A DNA stretch of 64,000 bases from Sphingomonas sp. IC081 (GTDB lineage: Bacteria; Pseudomonadota; Alphaproteobacteria; Sphingomonadales; Sphingomonadaceae). The translations under genes and the position numbers were made by a program. This document shows, in pieces, positions 50,138 to 57,562 of this stretch. Every line of letters begins with the position of its first letter. Position 1 is the stretch's first letter. The notes beneath the pieces were generated by a model, which worked only from the letters and a program-made list of their open reading frames with translations, was not told the DNA's origin and searched no databases. Location: NCBI RefSeq assembly GCF_006874585.1, contig NZ_CP029761.1:135001-199000 (forward strand). The letters are read 5' to 3'.

Positions 50138-52894
50138 TCAGGACGAGCCGGTCAGGCGGGAGAGGGCGGCCTGGTAATTGGCGAGCTGGGCCTTCTGGTA
50201 GGCCGATCCGCCGTTGGACGAGACGGTGCCGTCGACCAGGTTGGCCTTGGTCGAATCCCAGTAGAGCGAACGATAGGCGCTCTGCGTCATCGAGATCGCC
50301 GACTTGACCTTGGTGAGGGCATTGGCCGCCGCATCGGCGGTGGTCAGGTTGAGCGCGCTGGTCAGCGACAGGCTATAGGCGCCGCCCGGCGTGACGGCGG
50401 GGTCCTTCTTGCTCTTGGTCTTGGGCGTGCTGAGCTTGACCGGCGAGAGGCCGAGCTTGGCCAGCGCATCCTTGCCTTCGCTGCCTTCGCCCAGCACCAG
50501 CGTATGACCGGACGCCACCGAGATCTTGAGCGTGGTCTGGCCGTCGACCAGCGAGGTGGTGACGGTCGCGTCGGTGCCGGTGATCTTCTTGATCTTGGCC
50601 GCCAGCGTGGTCATCGTCTCGTTCTTGGCGATGGTGATCGTCTTGGCGTCCTCGCCGTCGACCGAGATCGTGAACTCGTCGCCGGTGCGCAGGCTGGTCT
50701 GGGTGACCAGCGTGGCCGAGGTGGTCGGATTGAGCAGCCCGCTGTGCAGGCCGAGCGCGCCCAGGGCATTGTCGCCGCCCGAGAGCGTGGTGATGCGCAC
50801 CGGCTCGACCTTGGAGGCGACGAGGCCCCACTGCGAGACTTTCTGCACTTCGCCGGTATCGCCGTCGACCCGGGCGATGAAGCCGTCGGTCGAGCCCGCC
50901 TTGGTGCCCGACAGCGTGCCGGCGGTCCGGCCGCCGACGTAGAGCGTGCCGTTCAGCCAGGTGACGCTGTCGGCCTGGTCGTCCTCCGAGGTGCCGATAT
51001 AGGTCGTGCTGGCGGTGGTGAGGCCGGCGTCGATACGCGTGACGAACGCATCGCGGGCGCCGGTGATGGTATTGACCTGGTCGCCTTCGAGGGCCGTGCT
51101 GGTGGCACCGACCACGGCGATCTCGCCGGTGTCAGAGACGGCGATGGCGCGGGCCTCGACAGTGCCGAGCGTGACCGAGGAAAGGTCGGTCGAGAGCGAG
51201 TTCGCATCGATCTGGCGCAGCGTGGCGACGCCGTTTTCGTTGGTCAGCGCCAGCAGGTTGCCCGAGGCGTCGATGGCGAGGGCGTTGACCATGTCGTTGC
51301 CGCCGCTGTCGATCGTGCGGCGTTCGACAAAGGTGCCGGTGGCATCGAGCTTGACGATCACCGCGTCGCCGCCGCCGGTCGAGGCCCGTCCGGCCACGTA
51401 GATGCTGCCGTCGTTGCCGACGGTGACGGCATTGGCGGTTTCGCTGCCGGTCTGGCGGATCGCGGTGGCGGAGAGTTCCTCGCCGCTGGTGCTGTAGCGG
51501 GCGACGAGGAGGTCGGTCTGGCTGGAATCGCTGTTGTTGAATTCGCCGCTGACCGAGCCGGCGACCACAAGGTCACCGTTCGGCGCGAAGCTGATCGCCG
51601 AGCCGGAGGCCGAACCGGCCCCGCCGAGATTGCGCTGCCAGACGACATTGCCTTCGGAATCGACCTTGGTGAGGAACAGGTCGTTCGATCCGTCGGTCAC
51701 CGCGCTGCCGACATCGCCGTCGGTGGTGCCCACGATGTAGCTGAACCCGTCGCTGTCGGTCACCATCGCGCGCGCGGCGGTATCGGCATGGACGGTGTAG
51801 TCGGTATCCTCGTCGTCATCCTCGCTGGCGGCGGCTTCGGCCTGGGCGGTGGCGGCGCTGTCGACGGCGCTCACCGTGCCGAGGCGTTCCCAGGTCAGGT
51901 CGCCGTCGATGTCCGAGAATCGATAGACTTCGGCATCGGTGATGGAATTGTCGACGGTCTTGCCATTGGCGTCGGTGGTGGTGCTCTTGCGGGTCTCGCC
52001 GCTGGCGACCATGATGGAATCGCCGGCATCGACCTGCTCGAGCGAGACTTTCTCGACGCCCGAGGGGTTGAAGACGAGGCCCCATTTCTCGGCCTCGGAA
52101 TCGTACTTGACCGTGAAGTTCGACTTCCACTGGCTGACCGGGTTGCCATCGGCATCGAGCACGGGGTCGCCGTTGGCGTCGAGCTGCGGTGTCGCGCCGA
52201 TCGCGGCATTGAGCGCGGCGGCAACGGAATCGAGTGTCGGCGGCTGGGTCGATTGCGACAGGTCGACACTGACCGTCTGGGTGGTCGTGCCCTTGGTGAG
52301 CGTGACCTCGAACATTTCGGAGCCGGTGAGGCCGGTGATCGCGTCGCCTTCCTTGGTGGACACCGCGGTGCCCGCGATCGCGCCGGTGACGTCGGGCTTG
52401 TTCACCGCGATCGTCTGCGTGCGGCTGGCCGAAGTGCCGAAGTTGAGCGTCAGAAGGTCGGTATCGGCGCTGCCGATATAGGTCTGGAGGTCGGAGAGGC
52501 CTTTGGCGAAGGCCTTTTCCAGCGCCGCGCGCTCGGTCTTCGAAGTGCCGGACTTGGCGGCGCTTTCGGCGAGGACCTGGAGGCTGGTCAGCGCCTTGTA
52601 GATCGTGAAGGTGGTGCGCACGTCGGGCAGGTCGTCGAGCGAACTGTCGCGGCTATAGGAATCGTCGATGATCGAGCGCAGCTTCTTGATCGCGGCGGCT
52701 TGCTTGGTGATCGAGGAGGTGTCCGTCTCGTCGGTCTTCCACGGCGGCGTGGTGGCCGCCAGCGTGAAGGCCTTCTTGGCCGCGAGCACCTTGGCGCTTT
52801 CGGTCGAGGTCGCGGTCGAGAGCGCGCTGGTATAGGCGCTGGTTCCGCCCAGGATCGAAAGGCCGGTGAGCCCGCTGCTGTACTTTATCGTCAA
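50138..52894 (-). CDS. flaEY: FlaEY-like large flagellar protein
   Basis: A 918-residue protein. The N-terminal helical region (STESAKVLAAKKAFTLAATTPPWKTDE, SIIDDSYSRDSSLDDLPDVRTTFTIYKALTSLQVLAE) is followed by beta-rich sequence and repeated blades of the type GFSYIVGTTDGDVGSAVTDGSNDLFLTKVDSEGNVVWQRNLGG (SBBP-like propeller). The helical end is ISMTQSAYRSLYWDSTKANLVDG. This matches proteins annotated FlaEY, a Caulobacter flagellar locus product of unclear mechanism. The TTG start at 52894 is chosen because GGGAGG sits 5 nt upstream and the flagellin-like GLTGLSILG begins there. Next to flgB. Confidence 0.65.
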   Translation of the reverse strand: MTIKYSSGLTGLSILGGTSAYTSALSTATSTESAKVLAAKKAFTLAATTPPWKTDETDTSSITKQAAAIKKLRSIIDDSYSRDSSLDDLPDVRTTFTIYKALTSLQVLAESAAKSGTSKTERAALEKAFAKGLSDLQTYIGSADTDLLTLNFGTSASRTQTIAVNKPDVTGAIAGTAVSTKEGDAITGLTGSEMFEVTLTKGTTTQTVSVDLSQSTQPPTLDSVAAALNAAIGATPQLDANGDPVLDADGNPVSQWKSNFTVKYDSEAEKWGLVFNPSGVEKVSLEQVDAGDSIMVASGETRKSTTTDANGKTVDNSITDAEVYRFSDIDGDLTWERLGTVSAVDSAATAQAEAAASEDDDEDTDYTVHADTAARAMVTDSDGFSYIVGTTDGDVGSAVTDGSNDLFLTKVDSEGNVVWQRNLGGAGSASGSAISFAPNGDLVVAGSVSGEFNNSDSSQTDLLVARYSTSGEELSATAIRQTGSETANAVTVGNDGSIYVAGRASTGGGDAVIVKLDATGTFVERRTIDSGGNDMVNALAIDASGNLLALTNENGVATLRQIDANSLSTDLSSVTLGTVEARAIAVSDTGEIAVVGATSTALEGDQVNTITGARDAFVTRIDAGLTTASTTYIGTSEDDQADSVTWLNGTLYVGGRTAGTLSGTKAGSTDGFIARVDGDTGEVQKVSQWGLVASKVEPVRITTLSGGDNALGALGLHSGLLNPTTSATLVTQTSLRTGDEFTISVDGEDAKTITIAKNETMTTLAAKIKKITGTDATVTTSLVDGQTTLKISVASGHTLVLGEGSEGKDALAKLGLSPVKLSTPKTKSKKDPAVTPGGAYSLSLTSALNLTTADAAANALTKVKSAISMTQSAYRSLYWDSTKANLVDGTVSSNGGSAYQKAQLANYQAALSRLTGSS

Positions 52895-52930
52895 TTCTGC
52901 CTCCCGGACTTCGCACCCGTCCGCTATCAT

Positions 52931-52938
52931 CCTATAAG
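52931..52938 (+). promoter_or_regulatory. CCTATAAG box in flaEY/fliG junction
   Basis: CTATCATCCTATAAGATAG, 59 nt before the fliG GTG. The only box in the flaEY/fliG divergent gap. Confidence 0.5.
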
Positions 52939-52996
52939 ATAGACGGTCGCAGGTGCCGACAGGTCGGCTTCGCGGACTTTTTTGGGGATGAAAGAC

Positions 52997-54031
52997 GTGA
53001 CGATGATGGCCGCGGTGGGCGAACCGCCCGAGCTCAAGAAATTTTCGGGAATGCAGCGCGCTGCCGCGCTGATGCTCTCGCTCGGCCACGAGCAGGGCGG
53101 CCCGATCTGGGATCAGTTGACGACCGAGGAGATCAAGGAACTGTCCTCGACGATCTCGCAGCTCGGCCGCGTGCCGGCGGTGGTCGTCGAATATCTGCTG
53201 GTGCAGTTCTCGGGCGAAGTGTCGAGCATGTCGACGCTGCATGGCTCCTACGAGACCACCGAGCGCCTGCTGGAAGGCATCATGCCGACCGACAAGGTCA
53301 AGGAGATCATGGAGGACATCCGCGGTCCTTCCGGCCGCACGATGTGGGACAAGCTGTCCAACGTCAGCGAGGCGGTGCTCGCGGGTTATCTCAAGAACGA
53401 ATATCCGCAGACGGTGGCGGTGATCCTGCACAAGCTGCGCCCCGATCACGCGGCGCGGGTGCTTTCGGAACTCCCGCGCGAGTTCGCCACCGACGTCGTC
53501 ATGCGCATGCTGCGCATGGACACGGTGCAGAAGGACGTGCTGGTCCAGGTCGAGCAGACGCTCAAGAGCGAGTTCATGACCAACCTCTCGCGCGCCCAGC
53601 GGCGCGATCCGCACGAGACGATGGCCGAGATGTTCAACGCGCTCGACCGCTCGACCGAGGAAGCCATGCTCGAGGCGCTCGACGACAAGGCGCCGGAATC
53701 GGCCGAGCGCATCCGCGCGCTGATGTTCACCTTCGAGGATCTCGCCAACCTGCTGCCCGGCGCGATCCAGACGATCGTGCGCAATTGCAACAAGCGCGAG
53801 CTGGCCTTGGCGCTCAAGGGCTCGCCGGAAGACATGAAGAAGGTCTTCTTCAACGCCATGACCGAACGCGCCGCCAAGCTGATGCGCGACGACATGGCCG
53901 CGATGGGGCCGGTCCGCGCGCGCGAATGCGAGGAAGCGCAGACCGCGCTGGTGCGGTTGGCAAAGTCGCTCGGCGATCGCGGCGAGATCATGCTGGTCGA
54001 TCCCAAGAGCGACGACGCAATGATCTATTGA
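52997..54031 (+). CDS. fliG: Flagellar motor switch protein FliG
   Basis: Torque-generating rotor protein, 344 residues. It has the three-domain plan: ELKKFSGMQRAAALMLSLGHEQGGPIWDQLTTEEIKELSSTISQLG, then NVSEAVLAGYLKNEYPQTVAVILHKLRPDHAARVLSELP, and a C-terminal MFTFEDLANLLPGAIQTIVRNCNKRELALALKGSPEDMKKVFFNAMTERAAKLMRDDMAAMGPVRARECEEAQTALVRLAKSLGDRGEI carrying the stator-contact charges. GTG at 52997 is preferred because GGGGA lies 8 nt upstream; ATG at 52988 abuts that sequence too closely but is possible. Heads fliG-fliH. Confidence 0.95.
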   Translation: MTMMAAVGEPPELKKFSGMQRAAALMLSLGHEQGGPIWDQLTTEEIKELSSTISQLGRVPAVVVEYLLVQFSGEVSSMSTLHGSYETTERLLEGIMPTDKVKEIMEDIRGPSGRTMWDKLSNVSEAVLAGYLKNEYPQTVAVILHKLRPDHAARVLSELPREFATDVVMRMLRMDTVQKDVLVQVEQTLKSEFMTNLSRAQRRDPHETMAEMFNALDRSTEEAMLEALDDKAPESAERIRALMFTFEDLANLLPGAIQTIVRNCNKRELALALKGSPEDMKKVFFNAMTERAAKLMRDDMAAMGPVRARECEEAQTALVRLAKSLGDRGEIMLVDPKSDDAMIY

Positions 54032-54113
54032 TGCTTGATTCTCATCGATTTATTTGAACTAATCAGGTCAGGAACGACAGGTGCGGCTGGATACATCGCG
54101 AATGGAGAAAGCC

Positions 54114-54869
54114 ATGAGCATTGAGCCCTTCGGTTTCGACAGGGTCTTCCGCTTTACGTCCGCGGAGGCCGAGGAAAAGGACAATGGCAAAGCCGCGTAC
54201 GAGGAGCTTGCCGCGCTTGAGGCGCGCCTGGAGCGCATGCGCGAGGAGCATGCCGCCGAACTGGTGCGAGCCCGCGCGGATGGCTTCGAAGCCGGGCTCG
54301 AGCAGGCCCGGCACGAGCGGGACACCGCGCTGCTGGCCGCGACCGATGCCTTGCATGCCGGGCTCGACGACGTCGTGCGGCGCTTCGACGAGGTGACCGG
54401 GCAGGTCGGGCGCGAGGCGGCATCGGTGGCGCTGCTGGCCGCCGAGATGCTGGCCGGACATGCGGTGGCGCTGGAGCCGGCCCGCGCCATCGACGAGGCG
54501 CTGGCCCGTGCGCTCGACCAGGTGGCGCGCGGCACGCGCATCACCGTGCGTGTCCATCCCTCGCTGCGCGCGCATCTGGAGCAGGTGGTCGCCGCCCGCC
54601 AGGCGAGCGAGCGCCGCGAACTGTCGATCCTGGTGATCGACGATCCTGCCGTGGCGCCCAGCGATGCGCGGATCGGCTGGGTCGAGGGCGGTCTCGGTGT
54701 CGATGCGGGCGCGCGCCGCGAGGCGGTGCTGGCCGAGCTTGCCGGCCTGCTGGAACCGGCGGCCGTGCAAGTACCTGAAAGCGCATCGGAAGCTGCCGGG
54801 ACCGCGGTTTCGCGGGATGGCGAGCCTGCGGAATCGGGCGATCAGGCAGGGCTGGGAGCCGCTGCATAA
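54114..54869 (+). CDS. fliH: Flagellar export ATPase regulator FliH
   Basis: Regulator and stator of the FliI ATPase, 251 residues. The helical N-terminal half (EELAALEARLERMREEHAAELVRARADGFEAGLEQARHERD) includes Gly-spaced helix repeats. The C-terminal domain (ITVRVHPSLRAHLEQVV, LSILVIDDPAVAPSDARIGWVEGGLGVDAGARREAVLAELAGLL) fits FliH/HrpE. ATG at 54114 has GGAGAAAG just upstream. Between fliG and fliF. Confidence 0.88.
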   Translation: MSIEPFGFDRVFRFTSAEAEEKDNGKAAYEELAALEARLERMREEHAAELVRARADGFEAGLEQARHERDTALLAATDALHAGLDDVVRRFDEVTGQVGREAASVALLAAEMLAGHAVALEPARAIDEALARALDQVARGTRITVRVHPSLRAHLEQVVAARQASERRELSILVIDDPAVAPSDARIGWVEGGLGVDAGARREAVLAELAGLLEPAAVQVPESASEAAGTAVSRDGEPAESGDQAGLGAAA

Positions 54870-54908
54870 ACTTTTCCGGCAACCGGCAAGAGTTGCCTAG
54901 TCTCTTAT

Positions 54909-54916
54909 CCTATAAT
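54909..54916 (+). promoter_or_regulatory. CCTATAAT box before fliF
   Basis: TCTCTTATCCTATAATGTTCG, 48 nt before the fliF start. The ftr- and sigma54-type elements expected before fliF in Caulobacter were not seen. Confidence 0.5.
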
Positions 54917-54963
54917 GTTCGTGAGCGAGGCCAGGGGGGCCTCGCCGGGAATAAGAGGCGATC

Positions 54964-56583
54964 TTGAACGCGTTGCGCAACTTTATCGAGCAGATCGGCA
55001 TGCGCCGTGCCCTGCTGATGGGCGGTGTCGCTCTCGCGATGCTCGGCGGCCTTGCCTGGGTGGGGCTGCGCAGCCCCGCCGCGGAGATGGGCTACCTCTA
55101 CTCCGATCTCGATCCGGCCGCGGCCCAGTCGATCACCGAGAAGCTCAAGGCGCAGAACGTGCCGTTCCAGCTTTCGGCCGACGGCAGCGCGGTGATGGCC
55201 CCGGTCGACAAGCTGGCCGAGCTGCGCATGTCGCTGGCCGGTGAGCAGCTCGGCGGCAAGATCGGGTACGAAGTGCTCGACGCGGAAGAGCCTTTTGGCG
55301 TTTCCTCCTCGCGCGCGCGGCTCAACGAGACCCGTGCGATCGAGGGCGAGCTGTCCCGCTCGATCGAGACGCTGGAGAAAGTCAGCAAGGCGCGTGTCCA
55401 TATCGTCATGCCCGAGCGGGCGATGTTCGAGACCCAGCCGCGCAAGGCCAGCGCCGCCGTCACCGTGAAGACCGCCGGGCGCCTGCCCGGCGAGACGGTC
55501 CAGGCGATCCGCTACCTGGTGTCCTCGGCGGTGCCCGACCTCAATCCGGAAGCGGTGTCGATCGTTGACCAGACCGGCGCGCTGCTGGCGCGGGCAGGGG
55601 ACGCCGGTGCCGGTGGTTCGGGCGATCTCGAGGAACGCCAGTCGGCGATCGAGGCGCGCCTGCGCGACGAGATCGAGGCGATGATCGAGCCGATCGTCGG
55701 CCAGGGCAAGGTGCGCGCCGAAGTGGCCGCCGTGCTCGAACGCGACCAGGTGCGCGAGGAATCGGAAGTCTACGATCCCGACAAGCAGGTCGTGGCCCAC
55801 CAGACCACGGTGGAATCCAGCGACCAGAACGACGAGAATGCCGCCGGTGCGCGCGGCGTCACGGTCGCCACCCAGCTTCCCGACAACACCACCAACGTCA
55901 ACGGCAACGGCGGCGATAGCCGGCGTTCGGCCCGCAACGAGACCTCGGAAGATACCACCTACCAGAACAGCCGCACCCAGAAGGTCGCGGTGCGCAATCC
56001 CGGCCAGCTTTCGCGCCTGACCGTGGCGGTCATGGTCGACGGCGGTCCGCAGGGGCTGCCCGCCGCCCAGGTCCAGCGCCTCCAGCGCCTGGTCGAGAAT
56101 GCGGTCGGCTTCGATGCCGGGCGCGGCGACAGCGTGGTGGTCGAGAACATGGCGTTCAACACCCCGGCCGATGTCGACGGCGTTGCGGGCGGATTGCCGT
56201 TCGGCCTCACCTGGGACCGCCTGTTCGACGTGCTCAAGATCGTGCTGGTCGGCGGCATTGCCCTCATCGCGCTGCGCATGCTCAAGCCCAAGCTCCTGCC
56301 GCCGGCGCAGCCGCCGCTGCTCGAAGGCGTGGTGGAGCAGCGCGATGCGATCGACGGCGAGATGCTCTCGCTGGGCGAGCGCGCCGCCGACGGCGACGAG
56401 GAGGCGATGCGCCGGCTGGAAGAACTGCGCGGCGCGCAGGGCGAGCCGCTGCTCGATCAGGAAATCGCGCTGGCCCAGGTCGATGGCCGCATCAAGCTGT
56501 CGGCCCTGCGCCGCATCGGTGATGCCATCTCCGCCAGCCCCGCCGAATCCGCTTCGGTGATCCGCCAATGGATGAACAGTTGA
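54964..56583 (+). CDS. fliF: Flagellar MS-ring protein FliF
   Basis: MS-ring subunit, 539 residues. First membrane helix LLMGGVALAMLGGLAWVGL, then ring-building motifs (LYSDLDPAAAQSITEKLKAQNVPFQL, GVSSSRARLNETRAIEGELSRSIETLEKVSKARVHIVMPERAMF, AIRYLVSSAVPDLNPEAVSIVDQTG), a beta-collar region, second helix VLKIVLVGGIALIALRML, and a C-terminal FliG-binding tail. Start is TTG with AGAGG upstream; the next ATG (55000) would cut into the first conserved helix region. Heads fliF-fliN-flbD-flhA. Confidence 0.96.
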   Translation: MNALRNFIEQIGMRRALLMGGVALAMLGGLAWVGLRSPAAEMGYLYSDLDPAAAQSITEKLKAQNVPFQLSADGSAVMAPVDKLAELRMSLAGEQLGGKIGYEVLDAEEPFGVSSSRARLNETRAIEGELSRSIETLEKVSKARVHIVMPERAMFETQPRKASAAVTVKTAGRLPGETVQAIRYLVSSAVPDLNPEAVSIVDQTGALLARAGDAGAGGSGDLEERQSAIEARLRDEIEAMIEPIVGQGKVRAEVAAVLERDQVREESEVYDPDKQVVAHQTTVESSDQNDENAAGARGVTVATQLPDNTTNVNGNGGDSRRSARNETSEDTTYQNSRTQKVAVRNPGQLSRLTVAVMVDGGPQGLPAAQVQRLQRLVENAVGFDAGRGDSVVVENMAFNTPADVDGVAGGLPFGLTWDRLFDVLKIVLVGGIALIALRMLKPKLLPPAQPPLLEGVVEQRDAIDGEMLSLGERAADGDEEAMRRLEELRGAQGEPLLDQEIALAQVDGRIKLSALRRIGDAISASPAESASVIRQWMNS

Positions 56584-56594
56584 AAGGCCCTCTC

Positions 56595-56957
56595 ATGAGC
56601 GACGACTTCGAGCCGCGGCAGCTTGCGCCCGCTTTCCTCAATGACGACGAGGCCGCAGACGGGCCGGTCGAGGCGATGGGCGGCTGGAACACCAAGCCCG
56701 GCACCCCGCCCACGCCCGACGATCTTCAGGCCGTGTTCGACGTTCCGGTCAAGGTCCAGGCCGTGCTGGGACGCTCGCGCATGGACATCGGCGAACTGCT
56801 GCGGCTGAAGCCGGGCATGGTGGTCGAGCTCGACCGCCGCGTCGGCGAGCCGGTCGACATCTTTGTCAACAACCGCCTGATCGCGCGCGGCGAAGTCGTG
56901 CTGATCGACAGCACGCTGGGTGTCACGCTCACCGAAATTGTGAGGCAGGAGGGATGA
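56595..56957 (+). CDS. fliN: FliN-type motor switch protein (long copy)
   Basis: Second SpoA protein of the window, 120 residues. An acidic N-terminus (SDDFEPRQLAPAFLNDDEAADGPVEAMGGWNTKPG) precedes LQAVFDVPVKVQAVLGRSRMDIGELLRLKPGMVVELDRRVGEPVDIFVNNRLIARGEVVLIDSTLGVTLTEIVRQE, a full FliN domain. This is the canonical FliN by length and by its place after fliF. ATG at 56595 is chosen over 56568, which lies inside fliF; GAAAGG precedes it. Its stop overlaps the next gene (ATGA). Confidence 0.93.
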   Translation: MSDDFEPRQLAPAFLNDDEAADGPVEAMGGWNTKPGTPPTPDDLQAVFDVPVKVQAVLGRSRMDIGELLRLKPGMVVELDRRVGEPVDIFVNNRLIARGEVVLIDSTLGVTLTEIVRQEG

Positions 56958-57478
56958 ACCCCGGGCGCGCCCTCGAAACCGGCCCGGAGACGGACCTCGA
57001 CAGCCTGCCGGAAACGCCGGTCGGCGACGGCGTCCGCGGCGAAGCGGACGGCGCCACCACGCGGCTCATGCTGGTCGGCGAACTCGGCCCGACGATGGGG
57101 CTGGCGGTGGAAATGGTGCGCGGATCGGCCGCGAGCATCTCGGTCGGCACTCCGGGCATGGCGATCCGCGAGAGCTGGCGCGGCGGCGGCGGCGACGTCA
57201 CCGTGGTCGAGCTCGCGGTGGACATGGCCGAGGTGGTGGCGCGGCTGCGCGGGGAGCGCGCCGGCAAGCCGCCGTTCCGCCGCGCGGTCAGCGGGCTGGT
57301 CGGCCACAGTGTCGACCATGTCGAGCGCGAGCTGATCCTGCAGACGCTCGAACGCTGCTCCGGCAACCGCACCAGCGCGGCCTCGATGCTGGGCATTTCG
57401 GTGCGGACGATGCGCAACAAGCTGCGCACGTTCCTCGCCGACGGGCAGGCCTTGCCGCCTGCGCTCGTGCGGCACTGA
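56954..57478 (+). CDS. FlbD-like regulator lacking the AAA+ domain
   Basis: A 174-residue protein. Residues 35-100 (RLMLVGELGPTMGLAVEMVRGSAASISVGTPGMAIRESWRGGGGDVTVVELAVDMAEVV) follow the N-terminal domain of Caulobacter FlbD in order and spacing. Residues 115-160 (LVGHSVDHVERELILQTLERCSGNRTSAASMLGISVRTMRNKLRTF), then a Pro-Pro tail, follow the Fis-type HTH end of FlbD. The roughly 240-residue AAA+ sigma54-activation domain that normally lies between is absent, with no GAFTGA loop, Walker A or Walker B. It overlaps fliN and precedes flhA. It could bind DNA but not activate sigma54. Confidence 0.85.
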   Translation: MNPGRALETGPETDLDSLPETPVGDGVRGEADGATTRLMLVGELGPTMGLAVEMVRGSAASISVGTPGMAIRESWRGGGGDVTVVELAVDMAEVVARLRGERAGKPPFRRAVSGLVGHSVDHVERELILQTLERCSGNRTSAASMLGISVRTMRNKLRTFLADGQALPPALVRH

Positions 57479-57562
57479 CCGCCGGCGAAATTCGCCGCCT
57501 GACAGGCGCCCGGGCCGGACCGCGGCCCGCGTTCCCCTCCTTTTCCCAAGCATGGTGATGCG

